NCBI GenBank assembly: GCA_029027825.1 | Contig: CP093399.1 | Span: forward strand, 2,170,001-2,234,000 | From: Rs1 sp029027825 | GTDB taxonomy: Bacteria > Pseudomonadota > Gammaproteobacteria > Pseudomonadales > Balneatricaceae | Direction of reading: 5' to 3' | Length of the DNA: 64,000 bases | Part shown: one piece after another, positions 27,254-36,450 of the stretch | Position numbering within the stretch: position 1 is the stretch's first letter | Layout of the letters: each line of letters begins with the position of its first letter | Position numbers and translations under genes: made by a program | Notes under the pieces: generated by a model | Told to the model about the DNA's origin: nothing | Database searches by the model: none | What the model saw: only the letters and a program-made list of their open reading frames with translations

Positions 27254-27592
27254 TCAAAGCTCTTTTGCTCCGTCGAAATACCTAATTGGAACATCAGTGA
27301 CAGCCTTTCGATCCATGCCAAAGTTAACCGCCACCCTTGGTGTGGCTTGCCCTGATTGGGTTTGGTAGTGAGTTACGCAGCCACAATAGCTACAACGCAC
27401 AAAATCCAACTCTTTATCACCCCATGCATAAGAATCGCTGCCACTTGCACCAATATAGATCTTTACTTGCTCTGGAGCATAATAGCCCCAAAGGCTATTA
27501 TATCTACTGCATATTGAACAATTGCATTGAGTTACCCTCGCTGGTTTATCAACTTCAATGACTATATTTTTACCGTGACATTTTATGTTCAT
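27254..27592 (-). CDS. GFA/CENP-V family zinc protein
   Basis: The 112-residue protein has the Cys pattern of the glutathione-dependent formaldehyde-activating (GFA) family: CNCSIC near residues 23-28 and CSYCGC near 67-72, with two paired Cys-x-Cys/Cys-x2-Cys zinc sites. Some members bind glutathione or S-hydroxymethyl conjugates; most have no tested role. Length is on the short side of the family but the core is complete. It stands alone. Confidence 0.85.
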   Translation of the reverse strand: MNIKCHGKNIVIEVDKPARVTQCNCSICSRYNSLWGYYAPEQVKIYIGASGSDSYAWGDKELDFVRCSYCGCVTHYQTQSGQATPRVAVNFGMDRKAVTDVPIRYFDGAKEL

Positions 27593-27805
27593 ATTTTCCT
27601 CACAACTACTTTAATCTGCCAATATGATTTGCGCTGCAAGCGCTATCATCAACTCCAATCTATGCCAGAACTTTATATTTCAAGTGTAGTTCTTGCAGCG
27701 TCACTGATCATAGCAAAACTGATCAGTAAACACTCAATCTCTGATCAATACCATTTTTACCGCTGAGAATTTGTTCAGTATCTATCTTAGTGTTTTAAGC
27801 CCCAC

Positions 27806-27834
27806 AAAAAAGCCGGCTCCACTGGGCCGGCTTG
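27806..27834 (-). terminator. Terminator of the GcvT-type dehydrogenase gene
   Basis: AAGCCGGC at 27810-27817 pairs with GCCGGCTT at 27826-27833. On the minus strand the hairpin is followed by a run of T residues, a classical factor-independent terminator 15 to 45 bases past the stop of the 854-residue gene. Confidence 0.88.
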
Positions 27835-27851
27835 GGGTTATAGCTATCGAT

Positions 27852-30416
27852 TTATGATCGAGCTTTACCATTACTTGGATCGTACAGCGCTCCGTAGCCA
27901 ACCGCGGCAACTGTGACTGTGTAATTATCACCGAAATATTCGATTTCTAATTCACGACCTTTCTCACAGTATGCTAAAGGCAGATAGCCTAGAGCGATGT
28001 TCTTGCCGATCGTCGGTCCATATACAATACTGGTGGTATAGGAGCGACGCCCCTTCGAGTCAATCAACACCTCGCCAGATTCTGGATCTAATATAGGACA
28101 ATTACCCACTGGATAGCGGGCAACGCCATTCGAATCAATATTATCATTCATGGTTAATGTACAAAGGTAAGCGGGTTGATGCTCTAGCTCACGCTGGGCT
28201 AACAGCGCTTGCTTACCAAAGAAATCCGCTTTTTTAACCACAGGACGAGCTAAGTCGACTTCAAGTAAGTTGTACTCTGTTAAAATATCAGCATTTTGCA
28301 GGCGCAAGCTCTTTTCCAAGCGACGGCTGTTAGCGTACGTTTCAATGCCGACCGGAGTAACACCTTGTGCATATAGTGCGTCCCATAGCGCTAGACCATC
28401 TTTCATTTCAAAGTGAATTTCCCATCCTTGTTCTCCTACGTATGAAATTCGAAATCCCATGTAAGTTACACCGTTGATAACAATATCTTTAACTGCCGCA
28501 AATGGGTAGTTTTCAAGGCTGATACTGTCTGGATCATCAACAATTTTTTGCAGTGTCGCGCGAGCATTGGGGCCCCATACTCCTAGACAACCATGGTCAT
28601 TGGTACAGTTAGTTACCTGTGCATCTAGGCCGAGGTCTTGAGCCATACGCCTAATCCAGACTAAATCTCGATGCCCAGAATCGGCGCCATCGATGACTCG
28701 AAAATGATTTTCAGCTAAGCGCAATACGGTCACGTCGGCGCGCACCCCTCCCACTGCATCAAGAAAATGGGTATACACTCCTTTGCCGATCGGTGTATCT
28801 CCTGCAACTTTAGCGACGCAGGTGAATTCCATTAGCTGTGCGGCATCAACACCAGTCACATCAATAATAGCGAAGTGGGATAGATTGATCATGCCCACAT
28901 CCTCAGTCATTTTTAGATGTTCTGCATTTGAAACTCGAAAGAAGTGACGGCTATCCCACTCAGCTTCACGCACCGGTACTCTATCGCCATATTCTTCCAG
29001 TAGATGCTCGTTACTCGCATAGCCATGTGCGCGCTCCCAGCCTGCAATTTCCATGAAGTAGCCACCAAGCTGATTCTCCCGCTCCCAAAATGGGCTGCGA
29101 AATTTACCACGTGCAGCGGTATAGGGCTCGCGATTGTGCACTGGTGGGTTATAAATTTTAAAGGCGGATTCATAGCAGCGATCATGAATGTACTGCTCTT
29201 CACACTGGAATGGATAAGCACGCGCCACATCAATACTGCTGTGGTCGAATTCGGTTCTTCCATCTGTCATCCAGTCGGCGATGATTTTTCCGGTGCCCGG
29301 GCCATCCTTCACCCATACCGACACGCTATACCATAGGCCTCGAACGTTAGACGATTCGCCAATCGAGGGACCGCCATCAGCAGTCACCTGCAGCAAGCCA
29401 TTGAATGAGTATTTGTCGTCGTAACCTAGCTCACCTAAAATAGGGGTTAATTCAATCGCTCTCTCTAACGGATCAATGACCTCTTCGATATCTAGATCTC
29501 GCTGTGAAGGCGATAATCGCGCAAATTCTTTTTCCAAAATGTCGCGCGGGTGACACATTCTAGGCTCTTTTTCTTCGTAGTAGCCCCACTCAAGCTGTCC
29601 ACCCTCTGCTGTTTTCGGATCACCAGTATCACGTAAATAGGCAGAGTTTCCCTGGTCACGCAGTAATGGGTAACCTATTTCTTTACCCGTATCAGCAAAT
29701 TCTTTGAAATCTTTAAAGAAGGTTAGCGGATGATCAACTGGCATTACCGGTAAGTCTTCACCGGCCATTCCAGCAATTAAACGCCCCCATAAACCGGCAC
29801 AAACCACCACATAATCGGCTTCAATATAGCCGCGCTCAGTTTCTACGCCCTTAATACGCCCATCGACTATCTTCAATCCCGTACAAGAAGTATTGGCAAA
29901 AGCTTGTAACTTACCCGTTTCGATGGCCGCTTCCACCAATTCACCGGCGACCGTTTGCGAGCGCGGTATGACAAGACCGGCATCCGGATCCCAAAGCGCA
30001 CCTTGTATGACATCTTCTTCTAATAGCGGAAATTTTTGTTTTGCCTCCGCGGTGCTCATCATCCGCACGTTGTTACCAAAAGCTTTACCTGAAGTCACCC
30101 GACGCTTGAGTTCATCCATACGTTCTGAGTCACCCTTACGAGCTACTTCAATCCCGCCAATGCGCTCATAGCGCCCCATTTTATCAAAAAAGTCGATGCT
30201 GTATTTAGTGGTGAAAATGGTCATTTGATCATGGGCAGTATTGAAACAAAAATCCGAGGCGTGCGCCGTTGAACCAATATCCGTTGGAATAGCGGATTTA
30301 TCGATACCGACAATATTGTCCCAGCCTCGCTCAATTAAATGGTGAACAACTGATGCGCCTACTATGCCACCTTGACCGATAATCACTACCTTTGCACTTT
30401 TGGGAAATTTTGACAT
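27852..30416 (-). CDS. FAD-dependent oxidoreductase with C-terminal GcvT domain (dimethylglycine/sarcosine dehydrogenase-like)
   Basis: The 854-residue product combines an N-terminal DAO-type flavin domain (KVVIIGQGGIVGASVV from residue 9; about 1-400) with a folate-binding GcvT domain (about 425-830, with YVGEQGWEIHFE and GIETYANSRRLEKSLRL). This is the layout of dimethylglycine and sarcosine dehydrogenases, which oxidise an N-methyl group and hand the one-carbon unit to tetrahydrofolate. A histidine in STAHASDFCFN is in the region used for covalent FAD. The true substrate may be another N-methylated osmolyte. GGAG precedes the ATG. A divergent Lrp-like ligand-domain gene lies 410 bases away, and a terminator follows. 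Confidence 0.85.
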   Translation of the reverse strand: MSKFPKSAKVVIIGQGGIVGASVVHHLIERGWDNIVGIDKSAIPTDIGSTAHASDFCFNTAHDQMTIFTTKYSIDFFDKMGRYERIGGIEVARKGDSERMDELKRRVTSGKAFGNNVRMMSTAEAKQKFPLLEEDVIQGALWDPDAGLVIPRSQTVAGELVEAAIETGKLQAFANTSCTGLKIVDGRIKGVETERGYIEADYVVVCAGLWGRLIAGMAGEDLPVMPVDHPLTFFKDFKEFADTGKEIGYPLLRDQGNSAYLRDTGDPKTAEGGQLEWGYYEEKEPRMCHPRDILEKEFARLSPSQRDLDIEEVIDPLERAIELTPILGELGYDDKYSFNGLLQVTADGGPSIGESSNVRGLWYSVSVWVKDGPGTGKIIADWMTDGRTEFDHSSIDVARAYPFQCEEQYIHDRCYESAFKIYNPPVHNREPYTAARGKFRSPFWERENQLGGYFMEIAGWERAHGYASNEHLLEEYGDRVPVREAEWDSRHFFRVSNAEHLKMTEDVGMINLSHFAIIDVTGVDAAQLMEFTCVAKVAGDTPIGKGVYTHFLDAVGGVRADVTVLRLAENHFRVIDGADSGHRDLVWIRRMAQDLGLDAQVTNCTNDHGCLGVWGPNARATLQKIVDDPDSISLENYPFAAVKDIVINGVTYMGFRISYVGEQGWEIHFEMKDGLALWDALYAQGVTPVGIETYANSRRLEKSLRLQNADILTEYNLLEVDLARPVVKKADFFGKQALLAQRELEHQPAYLCTLTMNDNIDSNGVARYPVGNCPILDPESGEVLIDSKGRRSYTTSIVYGPTIGKNIALGYLPLAYCEKGRELEIEYFGDNYTVTVAAVGYGALYDPSNGKARS

Positions 30417-30764
30417 TTAGAGCACTCCGCGTTGTCTGTTTAAGCTGTCAGCAACACTTAATATGGATGATTCGTTTGTAATTTATGATTACTCGATCGC
30501 CAATACGACCTATAAATAGGCATCGCCAAGCTAGCAAGCTTCATATTGATGGATACTGATAATAATTTATGCCGCTCAGCACAACTTATCTATTAGCGCC
30601 ACTTTTTTGCATGTAGCTGCTGATTTTGGATAATTTTTATGCCATTTACTGTGAAGTATCGATTTTTTACTGCCCAGCCAGAGCTCGTCATTTCATTTTT
30701 TCTAATCACGGCTTAAAAAACGACTAATTTTTAACAATTTACTGACGAATTTTAAGACATCTTT

Positions 30765-30793
30765 TTGCGCCCGAATCAAAAATCTAGGATAAT
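30765..30793 (+). promoter_or_regulatory. Possible promoter for the Lrp-like gene
   Basis: TTGCGC at 30765-30770 and GATAAT at 30788-30793 are 17 bases apart and point at the ATG at 30829. The 410-base gap 30417-30828 otherwise shows no clear feature beyond AT-rich text. Confidence 0.4.
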
Positions 30794-30828
30794 CGGGATA
30801 ATTCTGTCTTTAATAAGGAAAATATCTC

Positions 30829-31107
30829 ATGGTTTCAACAATAGTATTAATGAATGTAGAGCGTGGACAAGCCAGTAATGTCGGAGAAAGACTAGCCGCG
30901 ATGACCGGGGTAACCGAAGTTTACTCAGTGGCTGGAGCTTTTGATTTAGTGGCCCTGATTAGAACCGAGAATAATGAACAACTTGCTGATTTGGTCTCGA
31001 CTGAAATCGGTAAAATTGACCAAATCACCGCTACTCAGACCATGATTGCATTTAAGACATTTTCTAAATTTGACTTGGACGCGATGTTTTCAATAGGCAT
31101 GGAATAA
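30829..31107 (+). CDS. Stand-alone Lrp/AsnC ligand-binding (RAM) domain protein
   Basis: The 92-residue product has only the C-terminal effector/oligomerisation domain of Lrp/AsnC regulators (from VSTIVLMNVERGQ through GVTEVYSVAGAFDLVALIRT to the end), with no helix-turn-helix. Such single-domain proteins exist as complete genes and bind amino acids, sometimes modulating full-length Lrp partners. The ATG follows a good AAGGA. It is divergent from the FAD-GcvT dehydrogenase, so it may sense an amine or amino acid from that pathway (inference). It is not a truncated gene as far as seen: no helix-turn-helix remnants lie upstream. Confidence 0.88.
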   Translation: MVSTIVLMNVERGQASNVGERLAAMTGVTEVYSVAGAFDLVALIRTENNEQLADLVSTEIGKIDQITATQTMIAFKTFSKFDLDAMFSIGME

Positions 31108-31134
31108 ACTTTATCAAGCTGAGCATATAAAACT

Positions 31135-31195
31135 CACCTGAATAAGTCATGTACGCTCCGCAAGGTGGCAGAGGCGTGTGGGACTTGTTCAGAGG
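31135..31195. repeat. Short inverted element, family 3
   Basis: About 60 bases are bounded by CTGAATAAGTC on the left and, inverted, GACTTGTTCAGAGGC on the right. The gap between the Lrp-like gene and dgt is made mostly of it. Single ends of this family are seen at about 14032, 51206 and 61562, and a possible pair at 24477-24584. Confidence 0.65.
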
Positions 31196-31237
31196 CTTTA
31201 GCAAAACACCACCAATACTTTTTGATTTGGGAAGACC

Positions 31238-32713
31238 ATGACCAAGATTGATTTTAGTACTAAAATTCATGCTCAAAGACCTTACGAAAGTAAAAACTTT
31301 TCGAAATCCACCAATCCAGTTAGCCTACAGAGAGCTTTTGAAAGCGATCGCGGACGAATTATCAATAGTGCTGCCATTCGACGCCTACAACAAAAAACTC
31401 AAGTATTCCCCCTGGAAAAAAATGCGGCAGTGCGCAGTAGACTCACCCACTCTATGGAAGTACAACAAGTTGGGCGCTTTATCGTACAAACTATTTTTAG
31501 CAATTTAAGCGCGGCACAATTAAAACTATTCGGCTTAACCCACTTAGAGCGCTGTATTGAATCGGTTGTAGAGATGTCTTGCCTAATGCATGATATCGGC
31601 AATCCTCCTTTTGGTCATTTTGGTGAGCAGGCGATCAACCAGTGGTTTGCATTACATTTAACTGACTTATCGAAACAGGTACATGAGCAAGATACCGTCC
31701 AATCGGTTTTTCAACACCATCCCCAGCTCGCCATTGATCTATTACAATTTGAAGGAAATGCACAGGCGATTCGCCTCATCAGCTCACTGCTTAATTTAAA
31801 CCTAACCTATACCCAAGCTGCCGGCATCCTTAAATACACCCGCCCCGGCACCGCTGCAAAAAGTGCGACACTGCCTACGCAAAGCTATCTAATGAAAAAA
31901 GTTGGGTACTACTATAGTGAAGCTGAATACATCAGCAATTTAAGTGAGAGTTTGAGTATTGACTACGGCTGTCGCCACCCTCTCTCCTATATTATGGAAG
32001 CCGCTGATGATATATCCTACTGTCTTGCCGATATTGAAGATGCTGTAGAAAAAGGAATTCTAACCACTGATCAGCTCAGCCAGTTATTAGCCGAAACTTA
32101 TCCCGAAATATTAATCGATAAATTTGCTCTAAACGACCAGGCAGCCATCGATAATATGCGTAAAACCATTGAAAAAGCGCAGCGCTCACAAAACTATTTT
32201 ATCAGTTTAAGAGTCTCTCTCTCCCACCCTCTGGTTAAACATGCCAGTGAACAGTTTATTGGGAATATTGAAGCAATCTACCGAGGCAGCTACAACCAAG
32301 CTTTGCTGGAAGATAAGAGCCACTATCATGCGATTACTGAAACCTTGAAGCAGATTGCTATCAAGTATGTATTTTGTCATCGTGAAGTTGAAAAGTTAGA
32401 GCTGCAAGGTTATAGAATTATTAGCGGCCTTTTAGATTGCTATAGACCACTGTTAAATATAGATGCGAATGTATTTCACAAGATTCTTCAGCAAGACAAA
32501 AACGCACCATTGATAGCGCGACATTTAGTAAAAAAACTACCTGAAAAACACTTGCTGACCTACACCAAGGCAATTGCTTTGCTCAAGCAGCACAATCTCG
32601 ACTACCCAGCTTTAGAGTACTACCACCGCTGCCGTTTATTACAGGATTATATTAGCGGTATGACCGACCAATTTGCCTACGATGAATATAGAATGCTGAT
32701 GGTGATCGATTAA
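31238..32713 (+). CDS. dgt: Deoxyguanosinetriphosphate triphosphohydrolase (dGTPase)
   Basis: The 491-residue HD-domain hydrolase splits dGTP to deoxyguanosine and triphosphate. The metal ligands are in RLTHSMEV and LMHDIGNPPFGHFGE, with a downstream Asp in YIMEAADDISY. Length fits Dgt (E. coli 505). The start ATG has GGGAAG upstream; another ATG at 31248 in a different frame is irrelevant. The gene ends three bases before a 15-bp tandem repeat. Some family members act on other dNTPs, so substrate range is less certain than the reaction. Confidence 0.9.
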   Translation: MTKIDFSTKIHAQRPYESKNFSKSTNPVSLQRAFESDRGRIINSAAIRRLQQKTQVFPLEKNAAVRSRLTHSMEVQQVGRFIVQTIFSNLSAAQLKLFGLTHLERCIESVVEMSCLMHDIGNPPFGHFGEQAINQWFALHLTDLSKQVHEQDTVQSVFQHHPQLAIDLLQFEGNAQAIRLISSLLNLNLTYTQAAGILKYTRPGTAAKSATLPTQSYLMKKVGYYYSEAEYISNLSESLSIDYGCRHPLSYIMEAADDISYCLADIEDAVEKGILTTDQLSQLLAETYPEILIDKFALNDQAAIDNMRKTIEKAQRSQNYFISLRVSLSHPLVKHASEQFIGNIEAIYRGSYNQALLEDKSHYHAITETLKQIAIKYVFCHREVEKLELQGYRIISGLLDCYRPLLNIDANVFHKILQQDKNAPLIARHLVKKLPEKHLLTYTKAIALLKQHNLDYPALEYYHRCRLLQDYISGMTDQFAYDEYRMLMVID

Positions 32714-32714
32714 G

Positions 32715-32789
32715 CTATTTCCTCTTAAACTATTTCCTCTTAAACTATCGCCCCTTAAACTATCGCCCTTCAAACGATTACCACTCAAA
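32715..32789. repeat. 15-bp tandem repeat after dgt
   Basis: Five head-to-tail 15-base units run from just past the dgt stop. The first two are identical (CTATTTCCTCTTAAA); the next are CTATCGCCCCTTAAA, CTATCGCCCTTCAAA and CGATTACCACTCAAA. The gradient of change suggests stepwise duplication. Confidence 0.9.
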
Positions 32790-32898
32790 CCAGCCCGAGT
32801 ATTGTCGGGCAACGGCTAGTGAGCTTAATTCTTTATTGAGCTAGTTTTATCGCTATTTAGAGCGCCGCCAATTGATCAAACAATGCTTAAATCGTCAA

Positions 32899-34554
32899 TT
32901 ATTTGATTCTGGTGACCTTTAAATTTTCTTCTTTAACGATTTTATAACGATCACTGAGCCGTTCAACAGTTAATTGTTTAAAGGTTTTATCTTTATAAGT
33001 AGGCGTCGAATAAGTCAGCGTGAAGTTTAGCCGCTGTTTAGCGCTATCAGAGCTTGGTAAAAAATTCAGATCAGTTCGAAACAACTTTATCCACTTAGGT
33101 CGCTCTATGCGTTTCTTTCGCTGCGCCAGCCAGGCGCTATGCGAGGAATTGTTCTTCGCTGAAAAGTCTGCACTGTATTGGTCTTTATAAGCGCCAAAAT
33201 TTTGTGTTTGCCAGGCATTGATCCAATTATCGACCAATGCGATGATTTGTTGTTCGTTGGACTGATTTTTAGTTAACTCTTTTTCACTAGCAGCCTGAGA
33301 ATTGGCAGTGTCACTAGCAACTTGCTGACCAGTATTTATTTTAGCCCTCAAATTGATAATTTTGCTACTAGAGACGTTCGATATTTTAACCTGCTCAGAT
33401 TTTCTATTGTCAACTTGCTGCTCAAGCTTATTCGATTTTTCTGAGGCTGAATTCGCAGGGCTAACCACACTCTTATCAACCAAATCACTATCGCCACTAC
33501 TGCGCTCTTTTACTGCAATAGACTCTTCGCTGCTAACATTTGGCTTTTGTGGCTTAGTTGACGATAGCGTGGCACTGGCAGTAGATGCACTACTACCCGG
33601 CTCTATAGCTATTTCAGCTACTTTAGCGGCTATTTCACCCCCAGTTAAAGTGCTTCCATTCTCTGAGCTTGCAGCACTCGCTGTTTGATCTGTGTTACTG
33701 CTCAATGAAGAGGTAAGCTGAACGCCGCTCGGTGAATTTGAACTGTCGCCATCATCACTATTCGCACTCCAGAAAACCAAGCCAGTACCCGCCATTATTA
33801 AAACCGCAATCGCAGCCACAGACGTTTTAGAGCCAAATAGTAAGCTAGGCTTTTTGATCTCTGCCGATTTTTTACCGCCGATATCCATGCGCTGACTGAA
33901 AAGAGCCAGTACCGCAGCATAATTAGTTAAATGGTCAATTTCATTCGGCAACCAAACTATCACTTTAGAAAGGTATTGATGGTGAGCATTAACCACCGCA
34001 GAGGAAGGTGCTTGCCCTGACGCCTCCAAGTTAAACTTTTCACTAACTACAGGCTCATTTTCTATAGATAAATCGGCAGTGGAACCAGTGTCTAGTGCCT
34101 GTTGATCTGGCTGCTCAATACCATATTCAGGTTCTTCACTCAGCTCGGCTGAGGAAGCTGAACTATTAGAGTTATCACCCTGCTCTACGCTCTTCAATAG
34201 ATCTAACAACATATTTAATTGACTAGACTCGACATTGCTACTGTTGACAGCAAAAATAAGTGACGAAGTTAGCAGGTTATCTATTATGTACTGCCGTAAA
34301 GCGGCGCCATCTTGAATTGACTCTTTAAAAATTTGACTGAAGGTTTTCAGTAAGACTGAGAAATCACCGGCCAACCAAGGCACTATTTTATCGCCTTTCG
34401 CCAGTGAATAATTCATCCAACTGCGAATAAATACCTTAGTATCAACCCCGGTAATTTGCAGCAATTGGTGCTCTTTAAGCTCACTTTCAAGCTGTAGATA
34501 CTTTAATGTAAAATCAGTTCTAACAATACTTTGCTGATTATTTGAATTTTGCAA
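32899..34554 (-). CDS. Single-pass membrane protein with a Csd6-type C-terminal domain
   Basis: The 551-residue protein is not a recognised named gene. Residues 1-240 are predicted cytoplasmic and contain helical sequence plus an acidic Ser/Glu linker. A membrane helix spans about 244-263 (VAAIAVLIMAGTGLVFW). A long Ser/Ala/Lys-rich low-complexity stretch (265-430) then leads to an NTF2-like domain (about 440-551; IIALVDNWINAWQ, YSADFS, RKKRIERPKWIK). That domain is homologous to the end of the next gene, the L,D-carboxypeptidase-like protein at 34840. The C-terminal domain would face the periplasm and may bind peptidoglycan or the enzyme. The two genes are about 285 bases apart on one strand, with a MITE between. 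Confidence 0.72.
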   Translation of the reverse strand: MQNSNNQQSIVRTDFTLKYLQLESELKEHQLLQITGVDTKVFIRSWMNYSLAKGDKIVPWLAGDFSVLLKTFSQIFKESIQDGAALRQYIIDNLLTSSLIFAVNSSNVESSQLNMLLDLLKSVEQGDNSNSSASSAELSEEPEYGIEQPDQQALDTGSTADLSIENEPVVSEKFNLEASGQAPSSAVVNAHHQYLSKVIVWLPNEIDHLTNYAAVLALFSQRMDIGGKKSAEIKKPSLLFGSKTSVAAIAVLIMAGTGLVFWSANSDDGDSSNSPSGVQLTSSLSSNTDQTASAASSENGSTLTGGEIAAKVAEIAIEPGSSASTASATLSSTKPQKPNVSSEESIAVKERSSGDSDLVDKSVVSPANSASEKSNKLEQQVDNRKSEQVKISNVSSSKIINLRAKINTGQQVASDTANSQAASEKELTKNQSNEQQIIALVDNWINAWQTQNFGAYKDQYSADFSAKNNSSHSAWLAQRKKRIERPKWIKLFRTDLNFLPSSDSAKQRLNFTLTYSTPTYKDKTFKQLTVERLSDRYKIVKEENLKVTRIK

Positions 34555-34599
34555 CGTATATATCCTAAAGATTAAAAAAATGCGCGCTTGATAATATCT

Positions 34600-34803
34600 A
34601 GAGACCTTAGCATAAGGTCACGGGCGAAGGTAAAACACGTAAAAAACCGGCGATTTAACGGAATTAGTATGCTTCTCACTATGGGTACAGTGTGCCTCTG
34701 TTTATAGGTACGACTGGCTTAAATGAGCATATTGAACCGGTTTTTAACGCCGTCTTTCCGAGCGCAGTTATCATACCCTCTGGGTAAGTTATGCTAAGCT
34801 CTC
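34600..34803 (+). mobile_element. MITE-like element, family 1 (copy b)
   Basis: A 204-base non-coding element with ends GAGACCTTAGCATAA and TTATGCTAAGCTCTC. Its interior matches copies at 38448 and 55288 (GAATTAGTATGC, GAGCATATTGAACCGGTT, CCGAGCGCAGTTATCATACC). Both ends carry TTAGCATAA where other copies have TCTGCATAA, so the two ends changed together. It separates the two genes with Csd6-type domains. Confidence 0.85.
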
Positions 34804-34839
34804 ATCTAAGTTGTTCTGTCAGACCTAGATAAAATAGTG

Positions 34840-36039
34840 CTATGGAATACCAATCGACGGAGCGCCTTCATAAGCTATTTTCCAAGTATTATTTTCTTTC
34901 TGCCAATACTGCCGTTTAGGGCCTGATCCGTTGTAATTACTTGATTTATATGACTGATCGAATGAGACCACCATAAGATCAGTATCGGGATAAGTAAATA
35001 TATTTAAGTCGTTCAAGCCTATTTTTATGAAAGATTTAGAGCGATTTACTCTTTTCTTATGCTCGGCAAACGCCTGGTATTTCTTGTTACCATCACTGAA
35101 TTTTTTCGAGTAGTGGCTGATATAACGCCGGTAATCTAAACTCTCCCAATCAGCTTCCCAGCTTTTTACTAATGCGACCATCTTCGCCTTTTGCAGCTTC
35201 CAATCTGCTCTGGACAACCACGTTAGGTTTTCGCCCAAAATCATCGGCGTCCCCTGGGAAACTAATCGATCAACTTCTTGAAAGTCTGGATTAGTTAAAG
35301 AGAGACAGCCTAAACTGGCCAGCGGTGGTCGACTGTATGTATCCACGGGCGACCCGTGTAGCCAGATACCGTTGCCGGTACGCTTGTTCCTATAATCCCA
35401 AGCGTTGGGATAGTTTAAAGGCAAAGCCCCAGCGCCATATCTTTGTGGCAAATTTTCATCCAGTAAACGACCAGTGGTAAAGTACACCCCTACCGGCGAT
35501 TTTTTATCGCCCTGCTTTCTTTTATCCGTGCCACCTTGACCGTGAGAGGCATAAAAATCTTTTATTAAAAACGGCACCCCGTTTCTATTTTCAAAGATAA
35601 ACAACCGCGACAGACTCATATCTTGCACAATCACATATTTTTGCTTATCGCTGAGCATCACAATATCTTTTGGAATTAAATCAGGGGCTGGTTTTAATTT
35701 ACGCAATCTAATGCGAGCCTTCGCCTCTTCAATTAATCCCTGGATCTTTTTTTGTTCACTATCAGTAAAACTACTACCCATTTTAGAAAGTGGATTCACT
35801 CGGGCAATTAAGAGATCCGCATAAACGAGTTGCGCCAACCGAAAATCAGGTCGAATAGTTACTAGTTTTTTGATCTGCTTTAAAGCCACATCAAAATTCT
35901 GTTCAGCAATCGACTCAAATCCTTGAAGAAGTAGCTCTTCGTTTCCCTTGGAAACCCCGTAATCTCGCACTGCTGCCTGCAATTGAGACTGCATACCAAA
36001 AAGGGAGAGAAAAACTAATGACAATATGCGCATATTCAC
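34840..36039 (-). CDS. Csd6/Pgp2-like L,D-carboxypeptidase (YkuD fold)
   Basis: The 399-residue protein has a signal peptide (about 1-23), an N-terminal helical domain (about 25-110), a YkuD catalytic domain (about 115-270) and a C-terminal NTF2-like domain (about 285-399). The catalytic site is visible: H in WLHGSP and Cys in ASLGCLSL. The three-part plan is that of Csd6 of Helicobacter and Pgp2 of Campylobacter, which trim tetrapeptides in peptidoglycan and affect cell shape. A simple L,D-transpeptidase is the alternative. It likely acts in the periplasm. The neighbouring 551-residue protein carries the same C-terminal domain. Confidence 0.82.
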   Translation of the reverse strand: MNMRILSLVFLSLFGMQSQLQAAVRDYGVSKGNEELLLQGFESIAEQNFDVALKQIKKLVTIRPDFRLAQLVYADLLIARVNPLSKMGSSFTDSEQKKIQGLIEEAKARIRLRKLKPAPDLIPKDIVMLSDKQKYVIVQDMSLSRLFIFENRNGVPFLIKDFYASHGQGGTDKRKQGDKKSPVGVYFTTGRLLDENLPQRYGAGALPLNYPNAWDYRNKRTGNGIWLHGSPVDTYSRPPLASLGCLSLTNPDFQEVDRLVSQGTPMILGENLTWLSRADWKLQKAKMVALVKSWEADWESLDYRRYISHYSKKFSDGNKKYQAFAEHKKRVNRSKSFIKIGLNDLNIFTYPDTDLMVVSFDQSYKSSNYNGSGPKRQYWQKENNTWKIAYEGAPSIGIP

Positions 36040-36450
36040 CTTACATTAAATAATAAACTTGCTAAATTATACTGTTTCTTAAGTTAAATCAGTATCCTTT
36101 ATCAAAGCTTTATCCTAGATAGTTTCCACTTAGCCTAAATATTGAAGCACTTAGCTCTACCAAATATAACGGACGCTGATTTGTCAATTGAGTACTAGTA
36201 TCAGCATCTCGCTAAGTTGAAAATGTTTGTAACCGTCATTCTTCAGCATTATGTTCACGGTATTATCTAAAAAATACTGAGTTAGATACATAGTGGGCTT
36301 AAGTATAGTCCGCGACTAGCAAAAACACTGCCCTAAATAGGGAATATTTTGTGCGCTATTACTCAAGACAAGTCCAGCTTCTCTAGTCGTAGAACCCTTA
36401 TATTAACTAAAAGTTCATAAAAACCTCATTAAACCGTTAGTTATAATTTT
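36040..36450. other. Gene-free stretch upstream of the Csd6-like gene
   Basis: About 410 AT-rich bases with no supported gene. It should contain the promoter of the Csd6-like gene at its left end. No repeat member or hairpin of note was found before the family-2 element that begins at 36451. Confidence 0.35.

Noticed and set aside
27852..30416. DMSP demethylase DmdA
   Set aside because: DmdA is a GcvT-only protein of about half this length. Here a full flavin domain precedes the GcvT domain.
30829..31107. Truncated Lrp pseudogene
   Set aside because: It has its own promoter-like boxes, a good ribosome site and complete RAM domain, and no helix-turn-helix remnant upstream.
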